From the NCBI RefSeq assembly GCF_006715045.1, contig NZ_VFML01000001.1, forward strand, positions 3,006,501-3,070,500: DNA of 64,000 nt, written 5' to 3'. Each line of letters starts with the position of its first letter. Within the stretch, counting starts at the first letter, position 1. The DNA is from Amycolatopsis cihanbeyliensis. Lineage in GTDB: Bacteria; Actinomycetota; Actinomycetes; Mycobacteriales; Pseudonocardiaceae. Of the stretch, positions 48,636 through 57,730 are shown in pieces. The notes under the pieces are model-generated. The model had not been told where the DNA came from and searched no databases. It was given only the letters and a program-made list of their open reading frames with translations. Made by a program: the position numbers and the translations under genes.

Positions 48636-49507
48636 GCTTCCGGCACATCACCGAGGACATCCCCGGCGGCACCTGGCTGGACGACCTCGCCAGGGCCTCC
48701 TCGATGGCCGCGCACGCGAAGTTCGAGCGGACCTGCCGCTCGCCCCTGCTGCGGGTCTCGGTACTCGGTACCACCCAGCTGGACGCCTATACCTTCTCCG
48801 ATATCGGCAGGGCCCTCCAGGACGCCACGGCGAAGGTCGGCCATATCGTCCGCAACCCGCAGGCCGAGATCACCTCGGTGCAGCCGGCCGACCGGGAGAA
48901 GGCGCCGCTGATCCAGCGCGGGCAGGCCGGCAACACGATCTTCTTCGGCTTCCCGGACACGGTGGACGAGGACGCGCTGATCCACGACGGGATCGAGACG
49001 CTCTCCGAGCGCGCGGTCAAGGAACTGTGCGACTTCCTCCCGGTCAACGGCTCCGACGACGGCGCGCTGGACGCCGTGCTGCTGCAACGGGACACCGTGC
49101 GCAACGCGGTGAGCGACATCGTGAACGCGGTGGCCAAGAATGCCGGGGTCGGGCTCACCCTGCTCCCGACCACCGGGGATGAGGTGGCCCGCAGCATGAC
49201 CACCGAGCAGGCCCGCGTGCTGCAGGGCAGCCTGCGGGAGTCCAGGGAGGATGTCGGCTACGAGACCGTCACCGGCAGGCTGGACGGGGTACGCACCCGG
49301 CGGCGGATCTTCTACCTGGAGCGGGACAGTGGCAGCACGATCCAGGGCGCCGTGGCACCCGACCTGCTGGACGAGATCAAGCTGAACCTGGACCAGCCGG
49401 TGACCGCGCGGCTGCGCGTGGTCCGGACCACCACGATCGACGGCCGACGCGGCCGTCCGGTCTACGAGCTGCTCGACATCCGCTCCGAGACCAGCCTGTT
49501 CGACTGA
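48632..49507 (+). CDS. Partner of the nucleotidyltransferase-like protein, unknown function
   Basis: 291 residues, soluble, no recognised domain. The N-terminal ~90 residues are mixed; residues ~90-180 are helical (ALIHDGIETLSERAVKELCDFL; DTVRNAVSDIVNAVAKNAGVGLTLLPT), and the last ~100 are beta-rich (YETVTGRLDGVRTRRRIFYLE ... VTARLRVVRTTTIDGRRGRPVYELLDI). GTG overlaps the previous stop by 4 nt, so the two proteins are made in step. Convergent to the SARP gene. Confidence 0.7.
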   Translation: MSFRHITEDIPGGTWLDDLARASSMAAHAKFERTCRSPLLRVSVLGTTQLDAYTFSDIGRALQDATAKVGHIVRNPQAEITSVQPADREKAPLIQRGQAGNTIFFGFPDTVDEDALIHDGIETLSERAVKELCDFLPVNGSDDGALDAVLLQRDTVRNAVSDIVNAVAKNAGVGLTLLPTTGDEVARSMTTEQARVLQGSLRESREDVGYETVTGRLDGVRTRRRIFYLERDSGSTIQGAVAPDLLDEIKLNLDQPVTARLRVVRTTTIDGRRGRPVYELLDIRSETSLFD

Positions 49508-49637
49508 CTCCGAGACCCGACTCGTGAGGAGGACGCCGAGCCGGAACCGGCACGCGTCCGCCAGGGCGGACCGGCCGGCGTTCTCCCCTGTGGCGCCGAC
49601 CGGTCCGCGACGGATCGTCTCGGGTGACCCGTCCACG

Positions 49638-49667
49638 TCCACGGAGCCATCCCCCTGTCCCCGTGGA
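49638..49667. terminator. Hairpin between the cassette and the SARP gene
   Basis: TCCACGG / CCGTGGA 7-bp stem in the 252-bp convergent gap; modest. Confidence 0.4.
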
Positions 49668-49759
49668 TGCGGCGCTCCACCGCGCCCCTCCCCAGGGTCG
49701 TGTGGTCAGCGCCGCTTCCGCACACTACGCCGAACGCCCCGCACACCACTAAGAACTCG

Positions 49760-52591
49760 CTAAGAGCCGGCGGGTGGCACCGTGTCGAGCTCGGCCCGGA
49801 TCTCGTCCACCGCATGCGGACTCACCCGTTCGTGTAGTTCCACTGAGGCGGCGAACTGGGCTCTGGCGCCCGCGACGTCACCCATAGTCCGCAAAACCCG
49901 GCCTAATGTGAGACGCGACACACCCTCTTGCAGCACAAGCCCCCTCGCCTCGGTCACCGCGATCGCCTCCTGTGCGTACCGCTGCGACTCCGCCGGCCGG
50001 CCGATCGCCAGGTACATCTCGGCGAGGTTGTTCAGGGAGACCACGGCATAACTGTCGTCACCGAGTTGACGATCGATCTCCAGCGAACGGAGCTGGTGCG
50101 CGATCGCCTCGTGGTAGCGGCCGGAGCGCTTCTCCGCCTCCGCGCAGTTGTTCAGCGCCTGCCCGCCCAGCGCCAGGTCGCCGAGGCGTTCGGTGTCCTC
50201 GATCGCGGCGCTCAGCCGGGAAATCGCCTCCGCGTAGCGTTCCCAGAGGGTCAACGCGCAGCCGAGGTGGATGTTGGCCGAGATCAGCAGCCGCTCGTCG
50301 CCGAGGCTGCCGGCGATCTCCAGCGCCTCCTCGGCATCGGCGAGGCTGCCCTCGGCCCGGCCGAAGATCAACGCCACCGCGCACCGCGAGATCAGCATCC
50401 AGCACCGGCCGAGCCGGCTGCCCGAGTCCTCGGCCGAGGCCAGCCCGAGGTCCACCAGCTGCCGCCACTCGTCCCACAGCGGCCGGACGACCCGGTAGGT
50501 GTGCACCACCCTGGCCAGCTGCCAGGCCTCGGTGTGCGACCCGCGGGAGCGGGCCTGGCGGATGATCGCCAGCAGGTTCGGCCACTCGGCCGCGAACCAG
50601 TCCAGTGCCTCGTCGAACCCGGCGGGCTCGGCGGCGACCCCCGGCAGCCCGGTGAACTCGAGCGGGTCGACGATACGCAGCAACCGCCTGCGTGCCCGGT
50701 CGGCGGAGGCCTGGTAGTAGCGCAGCGCACCGGTGAGCACCTCGGTGCGTTCGTCGCCGGTCAGCTCGGCCTCGGCGAGGTCCCGCAGGTACAGCCGGAC
50801 CAGGTCGTGTGGGGTGAAGACGTCCGGCGCGGTCTCGGTCAGCAGGTGGTGCGCGGCCAGCACGCGCAGCCCGCGCCGCGCGGTGTCGAGATCGGTGCCG
50901 CGGGCGGTGGCGACCAGGCCCACCGCCGCCGAGCAGGCGGTGAGCGCGCCGAGGGCGCGGAAGATCGCGGCGGCCTCGGCGGGCAGGCCCCGGTAGGACA
51001 CGTCCAACGCGGCCCGGACGCTGGTGTCCCCGCCCTCGCCGTCCGCGATGTCCAGCGCGGCCAGCCTGGTCCGCTCGCCTGCCAGCTCCTCGAGCAGTTG
51101 GGTCGCCGTCCATTCCGGGGCCGCGGCGAGCCGCGCGCCCGCGATGCGCAGGGCCAGCGGCAGGTGTCCGCACAGCCGGGCGAGCCGGGCGTGTCGCCCG
51201 TGCGGGTCCGCCCCGGCCAACTCGTCGATCAGCCGGACCGCGTCCTGCGCCGCGAGCACGTCCAGGGCGTACAGCTTGGCGGCGTTGGAAACCGCGAGAC
51301 CGTCCAATCTGGACCTGCTGGTGATCAGGGTCATCGAGCGCGCTCCCGGCGGCAGCAGCGGCCGGACCTGCTCGGCGGTGCGGGCGTCGTCCAGCAGCAC
51401 CAGCACCTTCTTCTCGGCCAGCAGCGAGCGATACAGCGCGATCCGTTCCGGCAGCCGCTCGGGCAGCTCGGCGGCGGGCACCCCGAGGCCGAGCAGGAAA
51501 TGGGAGAGCACCTCGGCGGGGTCGGCCGGCTCGCGGTGCGGGTCGAACCCGCGCAACGCGGCGAACAGCACGCCGTCCGTGAAGGCATCGACGGCGTCGT
51601 GCGCCCAGGAGACGGCCAACGCGCTCTTCCCGATCCCGGCGGCGCCGGTGAGCACGCCGATGGCGCGCGCACCCTGCTGGGCGCGCACGCGCAGGTCGTT
51701 CAGCCAGGACAACTCGGCGGCGCGACCGGCGAGACTGGGCACGGCGGGCGGTAGCTGGGTGAGCGCGAGCCTGGTGCGCGGCCGGCCGGTGTGCTCGGCG
51801 AGCTCGTCCTTGAGCAGCTGGTCGTGCAGGGTACGCAGCTCCGGGCCGAGGTCGATACCGAGCCGCTCGCCGACCTGCCGGGAGGCCCGCCGGTAGACCT
51901 CGAGCGCGTCGGCCCGCCGCCCGGAGCGATACAGCGCCAGCATCAGCTGCCGTACCGCGCGCTCGTCCGCGGGATTGTCCCGGACCAGCGGCGCCAGCTC
52001 GGCGATCAGCTCGGCGTGCCTGCCGAGTTCGAGGTCGGCGTCCACCCTGGCGCCGTGCACGGCCTGGCGCAGTTCGTCCAGCGCGGGTGCGGCGACGGAG
52101 GCGGGGACGCCGCCGAGCGCGGGCCCCTGCCACAGGGCGAAGGCCTCACCCAGGAGTTCGGCCCGCCGGGCAACCGGCGCGACGGCCGCGCGCTCCAGCA
52201 GGGTGCGGGCGCGGTGCACGTCCACCCGCTCCGGGGCGATCGTCAGCCGGTATCCCGGGGTGGCGGTGTGGATCTCGACCGGGGCGGCGCCCGACCGGTC
52301 CGGCTGCTCCCCGTGCAGCGAGCGGAGCACCCTGCGCAGGTGCGACACGTTGCCGTGCACGATGGTCCGCGCGGTGGCCGGCGGCTCGTGGCCCCACAGG
52401 CCGTCGATGATGTCGTCCAGGGTGACCACCTTGTTGGCATCCAGTGCCAGCAGGGCGAGCAGGCCGCGCACCCCGGGGCCACCGACCGGCACCTGCCGAC
52501 CGTCGGCGATGAGTTGCACCGGGCCGAGAAGCTGGATACGCACGTCTGCCGAGTCCACCGAGTCCCCCACGCCGACGTCGCGTGCGTCCAC
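49760..52591 (-). CDS. SARP family regulator with NB-ARC and TPR domains (AfsR-like)
   Basis: 943 residues: OmpR-type wHTH (RIQLLGPVQLIADGRQVPVGGPGVRGLLALLALDANKVV...), bacterial activator domain (to about 265), NB-ARC ATPase with Walker A GAAGIGKSALAV and Walker B KVLVLLDDA, winged linker region, then ~350 residues of TPR repeats. AfsR-type regulators activate secondary metabolism or stress genes. No biosynthetic cluster is adjacent. I chose GTG 52591 because GGGAG is 6 nt upstream; ATG 52618 is the alternative (952 aa). Confidence 0.9.
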   Translation of the reverse strand: MDARDVGVGDSVDSADVRIQLLGPVQLIADGRQVPVGGPGVRGLLALLALDANKVVTLDDIIDGLWGHEPPATARTIVHGNVSHLRRVLRSLHGEQPDRSGAAPVEIHTATPGYRLTIAPERVDVHRARTLLERAAVAPVARRAELLGEAFALWQGPALGGVPASVAAPALDELRQAVHGARVDADLELGRHAELIAELAPLVRDNPADERAVRQLMLALYRSGRRADALEVYRRASRQVGERLGIDLGPELRTLHDQLLKDELAEHTGRPRTRLALTQLPPAVPSLAGRAAELSWLNDLRVRAQQGARAIGVLTGAAGIGKSALAVSWAHDAVDAFTDGVLFAALRGFDPHREPADPAEVLSHFLLGLGVPAAELPERLPERIALYRSLLAEKKVLVLLDDARTAEQVRPLLPPGARSMTLITSRSRLDGLAVSNAAKLYALDVLAAQDAVRLIDELAGADPHGRHARLARLCGHLPLALRIAGARLAAAPEWTATQLLEELAGERTRLAALDIADGEGGDTSVRAALDVSYRGLPAEAAAIFRALGALTACSAAVGLVATARGTDLDTARRGLRVLAAHHLLTETAPDVFTPHDLVRLYLRDLAEAELTGDERTEVLTGALRYYQASADRARRRLLRIVDPLEFTGLPGVAAEPAGFDEALDWFAAEWPNLLAIIRQARSRGSHTEAWQLARVVHTYRVVRPLWDEWRQLVDLGLASAEDSGSRLGRCWMLISRCAVALIFGRAEGSLADAEEALEIAGSLGDERLLISANIHLGCALTLWERYAEAISRLSAAIEDTERLGDLALGGQALNNCAEAEKRSGRYHEAIAHQLRSLEIDRQLGDDSYAVVSLNNLAEMYLAIGRPAESQRYAQEAIAVTEARGLVLQEGVSRLTLGRVLRTMGDVAGARAQFAASVELHERVSPHAVDEIRAELDTVPPAGS

Positions 52592-52712
52592 ATCGCGCTC
52601 CCGTGTCCGACTCCCCATTCGTAACGGACATCGAAAGTACCGCGCGGCTCGGCGGGCAGGGGGCGTTTCGGCCGGGATCGACGCTCCGCCCGGTCAACCG
52701 CACCCGATCAGA

Positions 52713-52765
52713 CGAGTGCGGCCCCGCACCATCAGTCCCGATCTGATGGTGCGGGGCCGCACTCG
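52713..52765. terminator. Long perfect hairpin
   Basis: Arms 52713-52735 and 52743-52765, 23 bp perfectly complementary, loop TCCCGAT. Could end ect read-through or regulate the SARP leader. Confidence 0.75.
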
Positions 52766-52879
52766 GTGCTACTCGACGGCGGCTCGCAGGACGCTCCGCC
52801 GGATGTCGTCGCCTCCGAGAGGCCCGGATCTCACCCCGAGCGAAAATCCGGCCCGCCTTCGGCGTGACCCACACAACAT

Positions 52880-52920
52880 AACAAAGCGCGAGCGGGTCGC
52901 TACAAGCGGCCCACCCGCGC
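52880..52920 (-). terminator. ect operon terminator
   Basis: Minus-strand stem GCGCGGGTGGG / CCCGCTCGCGC (11 bp including two G-U) followed by TTTGTTAT, about 15-50 bp after the ectD stop: an intrinsic terminator. Confidence 0.8.
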
Positions 52921-52934
52921 CGTGTTTTGCCTGG

Positions 52935-53837
52935 TCAGCGCGACAGCGGGGTGAAGTCCCTGCTACCGATGAACCCGGGCCGCCGCTTGCTCACCGCGAA
53001 CGGCTCCACCAACGCGTTCTCCACGCTGTTGAACACCAGGAAGATGTTCGACCGCGGGTACGGCGTCACGTTGTTACCGGAGCCGTGCATCATGTTCGAG
53101 TCGAAGAACAGCGCCGAGCCTGCCGGCCCGGTGAACTGGTCGATCCCGTGCTCCGCGGCCAGCTTGGTGATGTCGTCCTCGGTCGGGACGCCGATCTTCT
53201 GCTCCTTGAGCGAGGTCTTGTAGTAGTCCTCCGGCGTCTCCCCGATGCACTGCACGAACGTGCGCTGCGACCCCGGCATGAGCATCAGCCCGCCGTTGAA
53301 CGGGTAGTTGTCGGTCAGCGCGATCGAGCAGCTCACCGCTCGGGGGCGGGGCATCCCGTCCTCGGCGTGCCAGGTCTCGAAGTCGGAATGCCAGTAGAAC
53401 CCGGAACCCCGGAAACCCGGCATGTAGTTGACCCGGCTCTGGTGGATGTACACCTCGGACCCGAGGATCTGCCGCGCCCGGTCGAGGACCCGCGGGTCCC
53501 TGGCCAGCTCGCTGATCAACTCACTGATCCTGTGCACCTCGAAGATCGACCGGACCTCGCCGGAGGCCTTCTCGGTGATGACACGCTCGTCCGCCTTCAG
53601 CTCCTGGTCCGAGGACAGCCGCACCAGCTCCTGCCAGTAGCCCTGAACCTCGGCAGGCGAAAGCAGACCCTCGACGATCGAATACCCCTTGGCATCGTGC
53701 GATGCCAGGTCGGCGGCGTCGCCAGGTCCGTCGGCCTCGCCGCCCCACACGGTCGGGTCCATCCGGTCCATGAGTTCCGGTTGGCCCGCGATCCGGGTCG
53801 GGTAGCTGTCCTCCACACGAGTGTCCGTGAGCGTCAA
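52935..53837 (-). CDS. ectD: Ectoine hydroxylase EctD
   Basis: 300 residues. Fe(II)/2-oxoglutarate dioxygenase: FYWHSDFETWHAEDGMP (first His and Asp iron ligands), NMMHGSGNN (second His), and the R near PRSNIFLVFNSVENA binding 2-oxoglutarate. Converts ectoine to 5-hydroxyectoine. Last gene of ectABCD; terminator follows. Confidence 0.97.
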   Translation of the reverse strand: MTLTDTRVEDSYPTRIAGQPELMDRMDPTVWGGEADGPGDAADLASHDAKGYSIVEGLLSPAEVQGYWQELVRLSSDQELKADERVITEKASGEVRSIFEVHRISELISELARDPRVLDRARQILGSEVYIHQSRVNYMPGFRGSGFYWHSDFETWHAEDGMPRPRAVSCSIALTDNYPFNGGLMLMPGSQRTFVQCIGETPEDYYKTSLKEQKIGVPTEDDITKLAAEHGIDQFTGPAGSALFFDSNMMHGSGNNVTPYPRSNIFLVFNSVENALVEPFAVSKRRPGFIGSRDFTPLSR

Positions 53838-53915
53838 GCTGCTCGCCTCCTCACAATTCCTTCCGGTTTTTTCTGCCCCATTCTTTTGGTGGTAGGGACG
53901 CCAGTCAGTTCGGCG

Positions 53916-54332
53916 TCAGGAGGTGACGTCGCCCGCCAGGTCGTCTTCCTCGCGGACGAGCGGGTACACGCCGTTCTCGTCGTGCACCTCCCTGCCGGTC
54001 ACCGGCGGGTTGAACACGCACACCGTGCGCATGTCCGTGCGCGGCCGCACCTGATGCTTGTCATGGTTGTTCAGCAGGTACAGCGAGCCCGGCTTGAGCT
54101 GGTGCGTCTCGCCGGTAGCCTTGTCGGTAATCTCGCCTTCGCCCTCGAAAACGAACACCGCCTCGATGTGGTTCGCGTACCAGAAATCGTTGACGGTTCC
54201 CGCGTACAGCGTGGTCTCATGCACCGAGAAACCGGCCTTCTCCTTGGCGAGCACAATTCGCTTGCTGCGCCAGTTCGGAGTCTTGATATCGGCGTCGGTG
54301 TCGGTGACCTCATCGAGGGTACGGACGATCAA
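53916..54332 (-). CDS. ectC: L-ectoine synthase EctC
   Basis: 138-residue cupin: [37 protein letters not shown] (metal ligand region), [26 protein letters not shown]. Cyclises N-gamma-acetyl-DABA to ectoine. Confidence 0.97.
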   Translation of the reverse strand: MIVRTLDEVTDTDADIKTPNWRSKRIVLAKEKAGFSVHETTLYAGTVNDFWYANHIEAVFVFEGEGEITDKATGETHQLKPGSLYLLNNHDKHQVRPRTDMRTVCVFNPPVTGREVHDENGVYPLVREEDDLAGDVTS

Positions 54333-54373
54333 AACACTCTCCTTTGGTTCCGCGGCATGGGTGGTCTGCTGGT

Positions 54374-55627
54374 TCAGGGCGAGAGTACGGCCTTGACCGA
54401 CTCCTCGATGATCTCCAGGCCCTGGGTGAACTCGGAGTCCGTGGTGGTCAGCGCGGGCAGCAGCTTCACGACCTCACCGTCCGGACCGGAGGTCTCCATC
54501 AGCAGGCCCCGGTCGAAGGCGGCGGCGCATACCTTGCCAGCCGTCTCGCCGTCCGGAAACTCGAGGCCGCGAGCCAGGCCACGACCCTTGGCGACCAGCC
54601 GCGCGTCCGGGTAGCTCTGCACGAGCTCCTTGAACACGCCGCCGATCCGCTCGCCCTTGGCCTTGGTCGACTTCTCCAGCTCGTCGTCCCGCCAGTAGGT
54701 GCGCAGCGCCTCGGTGGCGGTGACGAAGGCCGGGCTGATGCCGCGGAAGGTGCCGTTGTGCTCACCGGGCGCCCACACGTCCAGCTCGGGGTTGATCAGG
54801 GTGAGCGCCATCGGAAGGCCGTAGCCGCTGATGGACTTGGAGAGGCAGATCATGTCCGGCTTGATCCCGGCGTCCTCGAAGCTGAAGAACGGGCCGGTGC
54901 GCCCGCAGCCCATCTGGACGTCGTCCAGGATCAGCAGGATGCCGTGCCGCTTGCACAGCTCGGCAAGGCCCTGCAACCACTCCAGCCGGGCGGCGTTGAT
55001 CCCGCCCTCGCCCTGCACGGTCTCCACGATCACCGCGGCGGGCTCGTTCAGCCCGCTGCCGGAGTCCTCCAGCAGCCGCTCGAAGTACAGGAAGTCCGGG
55101 TAGGCGCCGTCGAAGTACTTGTCGTAGGGCATCGGCGTGGCGTGTACCAGCGGGATGCCCGCGCCGCCACGCTTCATCGAGTTCCCGGTCACCGAGAGCG
55201 CGCCCAGCGTCATACCGTGGAACGCGTTGGTGAAGTTGATGACCGATTCCTTCCCGGTCACCTTGCGGGCCAGCTTCAGCGCGGCCTCGACCGCGTTGGC
55301 GCCGCCGGGGCCGGGGAAGATCACCTTGTACTCCATGGAGCGCGGCTTCAGGATCACCTCGTCCAGGCTCTCCAGGAAGTCCCGCTTGGCCACGGTGAAC
55401 ATGTCCAGCGAGTGCGTTACGCCGTCCCGCGATATGTAGTCGATCAGCGCTTTCTTCAGCGCCGGGTTGTTGTGCCCGTAGTTGAGCGCCCCCGCCCCGG
55501 CGAAGAAATCAAGATAGGCTTTGCCGTCCTCGGCGTAGAGCCAACTCCCCTGCGCCCGGTCGAACACGGCCGGCCAGCCACGACTGTAGCTGCGCACTTC
55601 CGATTCGAGCGTTTCGAAGATGCTCAC
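54374..55627 (-). CDS. ectB: Diaminobutyrate-2-oxoglutarate transaminase EctB
   Basis: 417 residues, class III aminotransferase: PLP Lys in [48 protein letters not shown]. Makes L-2,4-diaminobutyrate from aspartate semialdehyde. 41 bp before ectC. Confidence 0.97.
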   Translation of the reverse strand: MSIFETLESEVRSYSRGWPAVFDRAQGSWLYAEDGKAYLDFFAGAGALNYGHNNPALKKALIDYISRDGVTHSLDMFTVAKRDFLESLDEVILKPRSMEYKVIFPGPGGANAVEAALKLARKVTGKESVINFTNAFHGMTLGALSVTGNSMKRGGAGIPLVHATPMPYDKYFDGAYPDFLYFERLLEDSGSGLNEPAAVIVETVQGEGGINAARLEWLQGLAELCKRHGILLILDDVQMGCGRTGPFFSFEDAGIKPDMICLSKSISGYGLPMALTLINPELDVWAPGEHNGTFRGISPAFVTATEALRTYWRDDELEKSTKAKGERIGGVFKELVQSYPDARLVAKGRGLARGLEFPDGETAGKVCAAAFDRGLLMETSGPDGEVVKLLPALTTTDSEFTQGLEIIEESVKAVLSP

Positions 55628-55700
55628 ACTAACTCCGTCTCTTACTCTGTTCGTGCCCAGCGGGCGACTACTAACGTTTTCTTGTCACCCGGGCGACGTA

Positions 55701-56237
55701 TCACGCACGGTCGGCGAGCGGACCGATGCGGTAAATGTGTTCCGCTTCGTGCTCATCCGGGAAATCCGCGGCCGCGAACAGCTCCGCGGTCTCCAGCTCG
55801 GCGTCCCACCGCTCGGCGAACGAGCGGAACAACCGGATGGACGCTTCGTTGTCCGGTGTGATGGTCGTCTCCAGGTACCGCACACCGTGCCGCACCAACC
55901 CGATGAAGAGGGTATCCAGCATGCGGCCGGCCAAACCACGACCGCGTTGCGAGTCGTCCACGGCGACCTGCCACACGACGGCGGCGTCCTGCTTCGACTG
56001 GCGACGGTAGCCGATCACGAACCCGACGGCTTTTCCGTCTACTCGCGCCACCACGGACGTATCGGTGAAATCATGGCACCATAGCAAGTAGGCGTACGAC
56101 GAGTTCAGGTCCAGCTTTTGCGAATCGCGCGCGATTCGCCAGAGGGCCGCACCATCCGACTTGGTGGGTGATTCGATCACCACGTGGTCGGCCGCTGCAT
56201 TGTCGCCGTTGGCACGCTGTGTGTGCTTTCCGGACAT
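55701..56237 (-). CDS. ectA: Diaminobutyrate acetyltransferase EctA
   Basis: 178 residues, GNAT: CoA-binding VDDSQRGRGLAGRML, N-terminal DGAALWRIARDSQKLDLNSSYAYLLWCHDF as in EctA. Acetylates diaminobutyrate at N-gamma. First gene of the operon. Start ATG 56237. Confidence 0.95.
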   Translation of the reverse strand: MSGKHTQRANGDNAAADHVVIESPTKSDGAALWRIARDSQKLDLNSSYAYLLWCHDFTDTSVVARVDGKAVGFVIGYRRQSKQDAAVVWQVAVDDSQRGRGLAGRMLDTLFIGLVRHGVRYLETTITPDNEASIRLFRSFAERWDAELETAELFAAADFPDEHEAEHIYRIGPLADRA

Positions 56238-56590
56238 ATCAATGCAACCTAACAGAAGCTTTTGCCCAGCTCAGCCGCCCTGCGCCCGCGGCAGGCTACC
56301 TACCTGCGGCGATGAAGAAACAGGTGTGACAATGACGACAAAAGTATACCGCCACCGGACCTGTCGTGCTAGGTGCGCAGCACAAGCAGCCTCGGCTTGG
56401 CCGCGGTATCCGCACGCTGACCAGCGTCGAGGCTGACTACGAGCACACGGTAGTGGGACGACCGCGGAAACGCGAGTGGGTAAGTGTCGAATACTCCACT
56501 CGGCCGCACCAGCGACCGTCGACGACTCCACCGGCCCGGTCCGGACGGTCGGGACATGCCGCCGATCGCCAGGCGGGGCAGAACCGCGGG
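56238..56590. other. 353-bp ect promoter region
   Basis: Between ectA and the GNAT gene. TATACT on the minus strand (56343-56348) could be a -10 for ect with a ~100-nt leader; the -35 is unclear. A short hairpin GCAGG-N7-CCTGC (56291-56307) lies in that leader. Confidence 0.4.
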
Positions 56591-57076
56591 ATGATCGGCG
56601 GCATGAAGGGCATCGCCATCCGTCCGGCCAGGCACGACGAGCTGGCCGCTGTTGCCGAACTTCGATGGCAGTGGGTCCGGGAAAGCGGAAGGTCGCCCGG
56701 CACCACGCACGACGAGTTCGTGTATCGCTTCGTGACATGGGCAGGCCGGCACGTGCACTCCCACCGTTGCCTGGTCGCCGTCCGCGACGGCCCCGTTGTC
56801 GGCATGGCGTGGTTGGCCATCCTCCAGCGGGTACCGACCCCGCTTGCCGTCGAACGGGCGTCCGGCGATGTGCAATGCGTCTACGTCATGCCGGCGGAAC
56901 GAGCCAGTGGCTTGGGGGGTCGGCTGATCCGGGCGGTTCTGGAGCTCGCACACGAACTTGGGCTCGAGCGCGTGACCGTTCACTCCAGCACCCGAGCCGT
57001 TCCGGCGTACTCACGTCACGGATTCGCGGCGTCCCCACGTCTGCTTCAGGCCGAGCCCGCCACCTCGTCGAGGTAG
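56591..57076 (+). CDS. GNAT acetyltransferase
   Basis: 161 residues: IAIRPARHDELAAVAELRWQWVRE, VQCVYVMPAERASGLGGRLIRAVLELAHELG (acetyl-CoA loop), ERVTVHSSTRAVPAYSRHGF. Substrate unknown. Start at 56591 or 56603; neither has a good ribosome site. Confidence 0.85.
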   Translation: MIGGMKGIAIRPARHDELAAVAELRWQWVRESGRSPGTTHDEFVYRFVTWAGRHVHSHRCLVAVRDGPVVGMAWLAILQRVPTPLAVERASGDVQCVYVMPAERASGLGGRLIRAVLELAHELGLERVTVHSSTRAVPAYSRHGFAASPRLLQAEPATSSR

Positions 57077-57110
57077 TTCCCCCTTCGCCTCGACGTGCGA
57101 ATATGAGTCC

Positions 57111-57686
57111 ATGCCGAACAAGCTCACCCTCACCGGCGACGCCGAAGCCGACAGGCTGCTGTCCAGCGACCCGTTCGCCCTGCTCACCGGCATGCTGCTG
57201 GACCAGCAGATCCCGATGGAGGTCGCCTTCATCGGTCCGCGGAAGATCGCGGACCGGATGGACGGTTTCAGTATCACCAAGATCGCGCGGACCGATCTCG
57301 AGGAGTTCGTGGCGCTCTGCGTGCGGCAGAAGCCGGGCATCCACCGCTACGGCGCTTCGATGGCGCGCCGGATACACACGCTGGCGCGGCACGTCGTGGA
57401 TGCCTACGGCGGCCGCACCGAGGCGATCTGGACCGAGGGTGACCCGGACGGCAAGGAGGTGCTGAAGCGGCTCAAGGCGCTGCCCGGTTACGGCGAGCAG
57501 AAGGCGAAGATCTTCCTCGCCCTGCTCGGCAAGCAGCTCGGCGTCCAGCCGGCGGGCTGGCGCGAGGCCGCGGGCGCCTACGGCGAGGAAGGGTCCCGCC
57601 GCTCGATCGCCGACGTCACCGACCCGGACACCCTCGCCGAGGTCCGTGCCTTCAAGAAGGCGGACAAGGCCGCCGCCAAGAAGTAG
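57111..57686 (+). CDS. HhH-GPD type base-excision repair protein
   Basis: 191 residues; LLTGMLLDQQIPMEVAFIGPRKI, helix-hairpin-helix LKALPGYGEQKAKIFLALLGK, Lys-rich tail KADKAAAKK. Single-domain HhH-GPD; the catalytic Asp and Lys are not clearly identified. A possible DNA glycosylase. GAATAT lies 6 nt before the ATG, possibly leaderless. Confidence 0.85.
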   Translation: MPNKLTLTGDAEADRLLSSDPFALLTGMLLDQQIPMEVAFIGPRKIADRMDGFSITKIARTDLEEFVALCVRQKPGIHRYGASMARRIHTLARHVVDAYGGRTEAIWTEGDPDGKEVLKRLKALPGYGEQKAKIFLALLGKQLGVQPAGWREAAGAYGEEGSRRSIADVTDPDTLAEVRAFKKADKAAAKK

Positions 57687-57730
57687 CTCCGGACCACGGA
57701 CACGGGCTGCTGACCCACTCCCGCCCCGCG

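Larger units (their letters stand above)
52592..52934. other. 343-bp intergenic region with two large hairpins
   Basis: Between the SARP start and the ectD stop; holds two terminators described separately. Promoter of the SARP gene must lie here but is not evident. Confidence 0.5.
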
